A stretch of 49,022 nucleotides of DNA from Psychrobacter glaciei (lineage in GTDB: Bacteria; Pseudomonadota; Gammaproteobacteria; Pseudomonadales; Moraxellaceae): contig NZ_BMZR01000010.1 in assembly GCF_014652895.1 (NCBI RefSeq), positions 1-49,022 on the forward strand, read 5' to 3'. The stretch's first letter is position 1. Each line of letters starts with the position of its first letter. A model generated the notes under the pieces. It saw only the letters and a list, made by a program, of their open reading frames with translations. It did not search any database and was not told the origin of the DNA. A program made the position numbers and the translations under genes. Positions 17,497 through 23,452 of the stretch are shown here, in pieces.

Positions 17497-17787
17497 ATGG
17501 ACGTTGTGAACTACACTGATTTTAGAAAGAGCTTAGCAAAGTATATCGATAAGGTAGACACTGATAAAGGCCCGATATTAATTACAAGACAAAATGCTAA
17601 ACCGACGGTATTAATGAGTTTAGAAGAGTTTAACTCGTATGAGGAAACACTGCATCTTTTAAGCAGCCCTACCAATGCCAAGCGTCTCAGACGCTCTATT
17701 GCTGATGCTAAAGCTGGTCGCTTGATTGAACGTGAGATTGATGCCAAAGATATGCCACTCACTTTTGATGATGAGGTAGACGCTTGA
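17497..17787 (+). CDS. yefM: antitoxin, Phd/YefM family
   Basis: 96 residues from ATG 17497, with GGAG eight bases upstream; a longer in-frame start at 17452 has no ribosome site. The Phd/YefM fold is visible: MDVVNYTDFRKSLAKYIDKV, ILITRQNAKPTVLMSLEEFNSYEET. The acidic C-terminal tail (EREIDAKDMPLTFDDEVDA) neutralises the toxin. It overlaps the toxin start by four bases. Confidence 0.93.
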   Translation: MDVVNYTDFRKSLAKYIDKVDTDKGPILITRQNAKPTVLMSLEEFNSYEETLHLLSSPTNAKRLRRSIADAKAGRLIEREIDAKDMPLTFDDEVDA

Positions 17788-18038
17788 TACTATCTTGGAC
17801 GGAATACGCGTGGGAGGACTATGAGTACTGGCAAAGAACCAGTAAAGAGAAAGTCAAACAGATCGGTAAGCTGATTAAAGCCATCAAACGTGACCCATTT
17901 AAGGGTATTGGCAAACCTGAACCACTCAAACATGACCTTGCAGGCTACTGGTCTCGTCGAATTGATCAAGAGCATCGGCTGGTTTATGAAATTCAAGATG
18001 ATGCGATCATTATCGTCCAGTGCCGTTATCATTACTAA
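17784..18038 (+). CDS. yoeB: YoeB-type mRNA interferase toxin
   Basis: 84 residues, translated from TTG 17784 that overlaps the antitoxin stop (TTGA), so the two are coupled. All YoeB catalytic residues align at their standard numbers: Glu46, Arg65, His83 and Tyr84 at the C-terminus. It cleaves mRNA on the ribosome. Together with yefM it is a post-segregational stability module of this plasmid. Confidence 0.95.
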   Translation: MILSWTEYAWEDYEYWQRTSKEKVKQIGKLIKAIKRDPFKGIGKPEPLKHDLAGYWSRRIDQEHRLVYEIQDDAIIIVQCRYHY

Positions 18039-18056
18039 GCAAAGGTATAACAGCTC

Positions 18057-18089
18057 AAAAAGTGCCTGATTTATAATTAGGCACTTTTT
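18057..18089 (+). terminator. terminator after yoeB
   Basis: AAAAAGTGCCT (18057-18067) pairs with AGGCACTTTTT (18079-18089) around an 11-nt loop, with T tails in both directions. Confidence 0.9.
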
Positions 18090-18108
18090 CATAGTGATAG
18101 GTAGTTAG

Positions 18109-18281
18109 TTAATGTCCAGAAACGTTCTTTAATTCTTGAGACATCTCAGCAATCAACTGACGCGAGTACTTAGCCACGATTTGTATTTCAGAATAGCTAT
18201 GGTCAACCTTTAAGAGACTTGCGATGATTTGACGCTTCTTAGTAACGGGTCTACGGCTTCTATGTTTATTTTCTGCTTTAG
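18109..18281 (-). pseudogene. C-terminal resolvase remnant
   Basis: The minus strand encodes KHRSRRPVTKKRQIIASLLK followed by HSYSEIQIVAKYSRQLIAEM and then a TAA stop at 18109. This matches the DNA-binding tail found at 7629-7781 (RRKDTEKRKIIASLL...SYSEIQATAKCSRHLIAV). The catalytic domain is absent. Confidence 0.8.
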
Positions 18282-18339
18282 CCTAAGTAATTTAAAAATG
18301 CCCTAGATATTAAAAACCTAATCTATATGACAAACAAAA

Positions 18340-18378
18340 AAATGCCTCTGGGAGTTGACTCCTAGAGGCATTTAGTTT
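18340..18378. terminator. strong bidirectional hairpin
   Basis: AAATGCCTCT (18340-18349) pairs with AGAGGCATTT (18364-18373), with an inner GGGAG/CTCC match, As before and TTTTT soon after. It separates the resolvase remnant from the non-coding stretch to the right. Confidence 0.8.
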
Positions 18379-18384
18379 TTAATG

Positions 18385-18992
18385 TAATTAACGGTTACAG
18401 TGTGTTGACGCACCCTGTAACGAACAAATAAGCATACGCAGTGCGTTATTTGAACAGCATTAAATGCCCGTGTAGGTGCATTTTATCCAAAATATGCTTT
18501 CATATCAACCTTATTCACTATACATTTTAAAAACTGCTTGTTCGCTCGTTACATCCTCGTGCAGCTCTCTCTGTAATTGTTACCCGTCAAATGGGTGGCA
18601 GGCCTCGGTGACGACTGCGTTTGACATAAGGGTGAGCTCCCTACAGGGGTGACTAGACAAAGGATCAGAGCAACGCAATGAGTGGTTACTCGTGCATATC
18701 GTAGCGGTATATTGGGTTTAGGCCCTTGCTAGCGTATGACAGCACAGTAGCGGTTAAGAGCGTGTCTAGGCGGTGCTATCAGCCGTAATCTTAACAACCG
18801 TAGCTTGATACAGTGATACGGTCTTGATGACGCGATGGGCGATGAAGTCGGCATGACTAATCACATCAAATCCAAGGAATGCACTAAAGCGTTTATGAGT
18901 AAAAAAATACTCACAAACGCTTTAGGGTGAGTGTTCCTTGAAATCTGCTCAAGGCTCCAAAATCAGCATAAATTCACTTAGGCTAACTTAAG
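18385..18992. other. 600-bp non-coding, structure-rich region
   Basis: No open frame is convincing, yet the stretch is less AT-rich than its surroundings and full of hairpins. GGTTACAG near 18400 pairs with CTGTAAC near 18414. At 18873-18940 a 68-nt near-perfect hairpin has arms CAAGGAA/TTCCTTG, CTAAAGCGTTT/AAACGCTTTAG and TGAGTA/TACTCA around an A6 loop. No T run follows the hairpin. It may encode a structured RNA, or be a replication or transfer site; I cannot assign it. Confidence 0.5.
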
Positions 18993-19021
18993 TAGTATAT
19001 AGCCCACTAGGCTATATACTA
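18993..19021. repeat. perfect 12-bp inverted repeat
   Basis: TAGTATATAGCC (18993-19004), spacer CACTA, GGCTATATACTA (19010-19021). The symmetry and short spacer suggest a protein-binding site. The 190 bp between it and the kfrA stop contain nothing else clear. Confidence 0.75.
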
Positions 19022-19214
19022 TAAGAGTCCAGAGAAAAATTTAGAATAGTTAATATACAACAATCACTTATTCAGTGAGTCGATATTGTCATGGTTGATT
19101 CATAAGCTTAGTGTGAATAGAACGAGATCTATGTCTTGGGCAAAGTATCTTTCACACTCATAACTGTTCTTTATCTTGAAATTCTAATTAAACTGAAACC
19201 TCGAATACTTTTAT

Positions 19215-20183
19215 TTAATCAGCATCCAAAGCATTATCTTTGTTTTGAATAAGTATCAGAGCATCTTGTGCTTTCTTAAGTTGATCTTGTAACAGAGTCA
19301 CTTGTTCTTGCTCCGATAGGTGATGGCTTGATAGCTCGCTATACTGCTTATTCAGTACGCTATGCTCAGCTTCAAGCTTAGCCTGTGTTTGGGTCAGCTG
19401 ATCGTTGAGTCCTGATAGCTTGTTACGCTCAGCGATTATGGCCTTTAACTCCCCTTTAACCTCTGCTGTGTCAGTCGCCATCTCATTGCGTTCCGTAGTG
19501 ACTGTCTTTAGCTCACCCTTAGTCACTGTCAGTTCTGTTTGTAGACGTGCAATTTCTGCTTTATCGCTACTAGCAGTGGCTTCAAGCGTGGCCACTTTTG
19601 ATAAGTTGACGTTAAGCTCTTTTGCTTGCTGATCAAAGCTGCTGCGCAGCTCTGCAAGTTGCGCTTGGGCTGCATCTGTTTTAGCTTGCTCAAGCTCAAG
19701 CGCGTGCTGAGTATCACTGAGTGTCTGTATCAGCGTGTCACGTTCAGCAGTAATCTGAGCCGAAGTGATTGCCGCTGCCTTTGCAGTTGCTGTGACCTCA
19801 TCGAGCTCTAGCAACAAATTAGCTTGTTCACTCTCTAGCGTCTTAACCGCCTCTTGCGCCTCGTCTGTCTCAGCTTGTGCCTTGGTCTTAATGCTCTCTA
19901 GGGCTTCACGCTCTTTCACCAACCGATCATTGGCGATATCAATAGCCGTTTGCCACATATCCGCACCAAGCGACTGTAAGCGCTCAGCAATGCCACTTGG
20001 CAGCTCAACCTGTCTTAGCTGCTCTTCTTCTTGATTATCCTGACGCCAAGACTTCATCGCCTCACTGATGGTTGTGAATGAACCACCGCCCAAAGCCTTA
20101 CGCACCTCAGCTAATGTTGGCTTAATTCCTTGTTCTTGCAATTGGTCGGCAGTAGCATGAATTTGCTGAATAGTGATGGCCAT
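19215..20183 (-). CDS. kfrA: KfrA-like plasmid DNA-binding coiled-coil protein
   Basis: 322 residues. The N-terminal 100 or so residues match the KfrA DNA-binding domain (ITIQQIHATADQLQEQGIKP, EVRKALGGGSFTTISEAMKS). From about residue 95 to 310 it is one long coiled coil rich in A, E, Q, L and T. KfrA of IncP plasmids is an autorepressor that aids stable inheritance. A perfect inverted repeat just upstream (20217-20247) is the likely operator. Confidence 0.9.
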   Translation of the reverse strand: MAITIQQIHATADQLQEQGIKPTLAEVRKALGGGSFTTISEAMKSWRQDNQEEEQLRQVELPSGIAERLQSLGADMWQTAIDIANDRLVKEREALESIKTKAQAETDEAQEAVKTLESEQANLLLELDEVTATAKAAAITSAQITAERDTLIQTLSDTQHALELEQAKTDAAQAQLAELRSSFDQQAKELNVNLSKVATLEATASSDKAEIARLQTELTVTKGELKTVTTERNEMATDTAEVKGELKAIIAERNKLSGLNDQLTQTQAKLEAEHSVLNKQYSELSSHHLSEQEQVTLLQDQLKKAQDALILIQNKDNALDAD

Positions 20184-20216
20184 GATAATTGTCCTTAACT
20201 TTGTATGAGTAGATAT

Positions 20217-20247
20217 GTTGTATTATATGTATATAGTATAATACAAC
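20217..20247. promoter_or_regulatory. operator upstream of kfrA
   Basis: GTTGTATTATA (20217-20227) and TATAATACAAC (20237-20247) are perfect 11-bp arms around a 9-bp centre. Partial repeats ACAACATAC follow to 20258. The site lies 34 bp before the kfrA start and contains -10-like TATAAT/TATTAT, fitting autorepression. Confidence 0.8.
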
Positions 20248-20273
20248 ATACAACATACTACAATGCAAGATGT

Positions 20274-20298
20274 AAAAAAACCTCAAGTAATCTTGAGG
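20274..20298 (-). terminator. terminator of the relB-brnT-brnA cluster
   Basis: CCTCAAG (20281-20287) pairs with CTTGAGG (20292-20298). Seven As at 20274-20280 become the U tail on the minus strand, placed just after the brnA stop at 20319. Confidence 0.88.
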
Positions 20299-20318
20299 CT
20301 ATGGTCGTTAAATTATGG

Positions 20319-20615
20319 CTAGTGATCAGTTAAGTACTCTTCTAGCGCATTATTGATCATTTCTTGATAGTCACCACCTGTTTGCTTGGCTCTATCCTTA
20401 AACTTAGCAAGGATGCTTGGGCTGATGACACTGGGTTCCGTAGAGGACGCTTGCGTTCTGATACTGCCACGGATAGCACCTGACCAGTCGGTGGCTTCTG
20501 GAATGTCGGATAGATCAATGTCGTCATCGCTAAGCGTGGCTAAATGCTCTAAATCTGCTTGCTGCTTGGCGGTTAGTGGCGGTAACTCGTCTATGTGATA
20601 GCTAACTTTGTTCAT
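20319..20615 (-). CDS. brnA: BrnA-family antitoxin
   Basis: 98 residues from ATG 20615 (AAAGGAGA just upstream); an in-frame start 21 codons earlier lies inside brnT. The N-terminal part is acidic (DDDIDLSDIPEATDWSGAIR) and the C-terminus is a ribbon-helix-helix (SPSILAKFKDRAKQTGGDYQ, MINNALEEYL). BrnA binds BrnT and represses the operon. Its start overlaps the end of brnT by 14 bases. The partner toxin is frameshifted. Confidence 0.9.
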   Translation of the reverse strand: MNKVSYHIDELPPLTAKQQADLEHLATLSDDDIDLSDIPEATDWSGAIRGSIRTQASSTEPSVISPSILAKFKDRAKQTGGDYQEMINNALEEYLTDH

Positions 20616-20888
20616 ACTGTCTCCTTTCACTCTTTGTGGCACGCCTAGCAGAGATAATGCGTATAACCTCGCCACCATCTATGTCTGTCTGCGTATGGGC
20701 TACTAATAAGACTGCTATGCCGTCTACTGTACCCAGCGCCTGCCACCGCTCCTCACCATTTTCATACCTGTCTTGCTGACGCAGGCATAAAGGATCTAAA
20801 AAACCCGGGTAGCTGCCTCAAATGATAAACGGTGTTTGCACTGATTGGTGATGTTTTTTTGTTCATCCCATTCAAATCTAATACTCAT
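20602..20888 (-). pseudogene. brnT: BrnT toxin gene with a one-base frameshift
   Basis: From ATG 20888 the frame reads MSIRFEWDEQKNITNQCKHR and FEAATRVF and then hits TAG. Adding one T to the six-T run (As at 20798-20803 on the plus strand) restores the BrnT sequence: LDPLCLRQQDRYENGEERWQ, ALGTVDGIAVLLVAHTQTD, EVIRIISARRATKSERRQYE, ending at 20602. One base has therefore been lost, or the run is slippery. As sequenced, no full ribonuclease toxin is made. Confidence 0.88.
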
Positions 20889-20896
20889 CTTTTCTC

Positions 20897-21112
20897 TCAA
20901 TCAGTATGCTCTTTATAGATTGGCAATTCATCTTGACTGACAGCTGCTACTTTCTGATACTCAAAAGATAGTGGCACTTTATTGGTTTGCGCCACTTGGG
21001 TCAAAAATAATTTGATCGCTTGAGACGGTGTTAATCCATAGCTTTCAAATACCGAAAAAGCATTTTCTTTTAGCTCTTGATCGAGCCTAATATTATAATT
21101 AGTTGTCGTCAT
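20897..21112 (-). CDS. RelB/DinJ-family antitoxin
   Basis: 71 residues with the DinJ/RelB ribbon-helix-helix start (YNIRLDQELKENAFSVFESY, GLTPSQAIKLFLTQVAQTNK, VPLSFEY). No RelE/YafQ toxin follows. Instead brnT begins eight bases downstream, so relB-like, brnT and brnA form one unit on the minus strand. It is preceded by its own operator (21124-21154). Confidence 0.88.
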   Translation of the reverse strand: MTTTNYNIRLDQELKENAFSVFESYGLTPSQAIKLFLTQVAQTNKVPLSFEYQKVAAVSQDELPIYKEHTD

Positions 21113-21123
21113 AACATCACTTT

Positions 21124-21154
21124 TGGCTTATTTATGTACATATAATATAAGCCA
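21124..21154. promoter_or_regulatory. operator/promoter of the relB-like gene
   Basis: TGGCTTAT (21124-21131) and ATAAGCCA (21147-21154) are inverted arms around a TATGTACATA centre. This arrangement is typical of autoregulated RelB-type promoters and lies 12 bp before the start codon. Confidence 0.65.
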
Positions 21155-21196
21155 TTTGTATAGGCTACGCTAGCTCAATTACTCTTTTTTTCTTTG

Positions 21197-22150
21197 CTAT
21201 GATTTCTGCTTAGGGAACGTATAGCCTATCGCCAGTAAGTGCTTTTTGTGGGTCTTTAAAAAAGCCTCATCTCTTAATTGAGTGTGTAACCAACTAATAA
21301 CTTCTTGAGTGCTTTTACCTGATGGTGCGTAACTACCAAACGGTGAGTAGTTAGCCAACAAAGGGGCAAAACGATCAATTTGCTTAACGGTTAGAGGTGG
21401 GATATCTCTATCCTCATTATTCTGATTTAGGCCCTCCTGTCCTTTTTTCTTAGTTGGCTTGGCCTTGACGGTGAATGTCAAACCTGTAACTGTGCGTCCA
21501 CGTTTGATGTTTTCATAGGTGATTTTGATGTCGGTTTTCTGATTAATTTCTTTTATGGGCCCATCAACTGCATTCTCTTTCAAATTGTTGATGCGCTCAT
21601 ACGACTTAGGCGTGCCAAGTTCTTGCCTATATTGATCTAAAGTCATAGAAAAACCACCCTTCCCCTCAGACTTTTTTGCTAGATGGTAAAGGTCTAACGA
21701 GTAAGTCAATTTGAGGTTTAAGATATCTTCTTTTAAATATTTAGTGTAAGGGTTGAGCTTATCAAAAACCTGAAGTAAGTATATTACCTCATCTGTAAAA
21801 TGCATCGATATATAGCCATCTGCATATTTCGACCTGATTAGCCATTGAACCTCTGTATCATCACCATCCTTATCCTCATAAATGAATGTACGCTTCATTA
21901 ATTTTTTGCTAGCTGATTTCATTTGCTTATAAGCCGAGTTTCTATCTATTCCGCTAAGCTTAGCAAATTCAGAAGACGCAACCTCTATCGGTGTTTTTTC
22001 AGTAGCATTATTAACCCTAACCAATGGGCTCGCTAGAATAATGATGCGCTTCTCATCAATAGACATCTCTCTAAAAGCTTGAGTAATTTTATTCTGCATA
22101 ACAATCCATTTTTCAGGATATTTTTTTTCGTATAGCTCGACATCATTCAT
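21197..22150 (-). CDS. plasmid replication initiator, Rep_3 superfamily (RepM-like)
   Basis: 317 residues with the Rep_3 two-winged-helix arrangement: VMQNKITQAFREMSIDEKRI at the start, ASSEFAKLSGIDRNSAYKQM, DEVIYLLQVFDKLNPYTKYL, TYSLDLYHLAKKSEGKGGF. The C-terminus is a less conserved 100 residues. It binds the iterons that lie 48-132 bp upstream (22198-22282) to start theta replication. This family is common on Acinetobacter and Psychrobacter plasmids. It is the only replication initiator in the window. Confidence 0.93.
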   Translation of the reverse strand: MNDVELYEKKYPEKWIVMQNKITQAFREMSIDEKRIIILASPLVRVNNATEKTPIEVASSEFAKLSGIDRNSAYKQMKSASKKLMKRTFIYEDKDGDDTEVQWLIRSKYADGYISMHFTDEVIYLLQVFDKLNPYTKYLKEDILNLKLTYSLDLYHLAKKSEGKGGFSMTLDQYRQELGTPKSYERINNLKENAVDGPIKEINQKTDIKITYENIKRGRTVTGLTFTVKAKPTKKKGQEGLNQNNEDRDIPPLTVKQIDRFAPLLANYSPFGSYAPSGKSTQEVISWLHTQLRDEAFLKTHKKHLLAIGYTFPKQKS

Positions 22151-22197
22151 TATGACAACCTCATTATGCTAGTTACTTTAAGATACTAGCATAATGC

Positions 22198-22282
22198 GGG
22201 ATAAAAGTAGCATTTAAACGGGATAAAAGTAGCATAATGCGGGATAAAAGTAGCATAATGCGGGATAAAAGTAGCATAATAG
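22198..22282. repeat. iterons of the replication origin (four copies)
   Basis: GGGATAAAAGTAGCAT starts at 22198, 22220, 22241 and 22262, a period of 21-22 bp. The first spacing (22 bp, TTTAAAC variant) differs from the others (21 bp). The block sits immediately upstream of rep, so oriV is here. Confidence 0.93.
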
Positions 22283-22317
22283 AGTGCGTAACCCTTTAAT
22301 AGCAAAGCTTACAGACT

Positions 22318-22400
22318 GTCTAAAAGTCTTTAAAAGTTTTTAAAAGTAAAAAATATATTTTTTATTTTAAATAATAGGAAAAAACCAAAAAACCGACGGA
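22318..22400. other. AT-rich stretch beside the iterons (probable unwinding element)
   Basis: A long run with hardly any G or C, including TTTAAAAG repeats (22330-22350) and TTTTTTATTTTAAATAATAG, lies about 50 bp beyond the last iteron. Position and composition fit a DNA unwinding element. No clear DnaA box was seen. The rest up to 22480 holds no gene. Confidence 0.55.
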
Positions 22401-22479
22401 TTTAAGATGATAATTTGATCGACCAATCACTTGTAAAACTGATCAGTAGCTCAGAATGCAATTGTCCATTTAATTAATG

Positions 22480-22650
22480 TTATTCCACGTTCGCATGGTT
22501 CGGATCAAGCTTAGATCTTTGAAGATCTTCAAAAGCATGGTCAAAGATATTTTGAATATCTTCGTCTGTCATTCTGGACAACCCTGTTTTCACATTCTCA
22601 ATATCAATCTCATTTTTTGTAGATAGTTTGCCTTCATTTTCAGTAGCCAT
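22480..22650 (-). CDS. small hypothetical plasmid protein
   Basis: 56 residues from ATG 22650 (AGGG nine bases upstream; an earlier ATG at 22671 has its GAGAG too close). Acidic and helical (IENVKTGLSRMTDEDIQNIF, DHAFEDLQRSKL). No family recognised. It lies between oriV and the mobilization region. Confidence 0.4.
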   Translation of the reverse strand: MATENEGKLSTKNEIDIENVKTGLSRMTDEDIQNIFDHAFEDLQRSKLDPNHANVE

Positions 22651-22848
22651 TGTTGATAACCCTGCAAACATCTCTCAAAGTACTGCTAAAACGCTCAAAA
22701 ACCCCTCTTATATGCATTTTAAGCTCTGTTCGATATGATGGTAGCTAAAACCATTTTAAAACGCTTAAAACAGCCGATAATCGCCTCCTGATCTTTCGCT
22801 AATTAGCAGATGATCCAGCTGTACCGTCAATTAGGTAATTTCTAGAAG

Positions 22849-23190
22849 CTACTGCGCTGATGAATCATCATCAAACAATGAACCGTGCTCATTGTCATGA
22901 TTGTCCTTAGGGGGCGTAAAGCTGCTTGGTGCTACCTGAGCTTTACTTTGTATTTTATTGGCAATTGCTTTCAAAAACTCACGGTGTTTTTTTAAACGAA
23001 CGTAACTTTCATTATCATGTGCGTCTAAAAATATGGCTTGTAGCTCATGATTTTCATCATCGTCTAATGCGTTGGCCAACCACTCCCCCAATATTTTATG
23101 TGCTTCAAGCCTGTCCTGATCAATCTCTTTTTTAAGAGCCTGTAACTGCTTTATCTTATCTGCGAATAGATCATCTGATATTACTGACAT
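22849..23190 (-). CDS. hypothetical protein divergent from the relaxase
   Basis: 113 residues, largely helical and charged (ADKIKQLQALKKEIDQDRLE, YVRLKKHREFLKAIANKIQS) with a disordered acidic tail ending GSLFDDDSSAQ. It shares the roughly 260-bp intergenic region that contains the putative oriT with mobA and points away from it. The position suggests a relaxosome accessory protein, but this is inferred from context only. Confidence 0.5.
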   Translation of the reverse strand: MSVISDDLFADKIKQLQALKKEIDQDRLEAHKILGEWLANALDDDENHELQAIFLDAHDNESYVRLKKHREFLKAIANKIQSKAQVAPSSFTPPKDNHDNEHGSLFDDDSSAQ

Positions 23191-23229
23191 TATCTCATCC
23201 TTTTTTTAGCCAACTATGATAGAGTTGAT

Positions 23230-23437
23230 CCTAGCAGTACATACATAGGTATGCAAGGTAGTAAAATACACAAGACCACATCGTTTCGTGGGCGCAGTAG
23301 TATTTTGACCCTCTGTTAAGAGCGAACTTAGGAGTTTATGTAAAAAAGGCCCACAAGGGGCGCTATTTTTTTACATAAACTCCGTCGTTCGGCAGGGGGC
23401 GAACCCCCTACAACCCCCAAAAAATCATCTCTCAATA
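23230..23437. other. putative oriT region
   Basis: GGAGTTTATGTAAAAAA (23331-23347) is perfectly inverted at 23367-23383, separated by a GC-rich 19-nt loop. Beyond it lies a second small hairpin (GGGGGCGAACCCCC, 23395-23408). No T run or gene fits a terminator here. MobA/L plasmids have oriT as an inverted repeat plus a nic site just upstream of the relaxase gene. The nic base cannot be placed by eye. Confidence 0.55.
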
Positions 23438-23452
23438 TTGGGTTTTTTTGCT

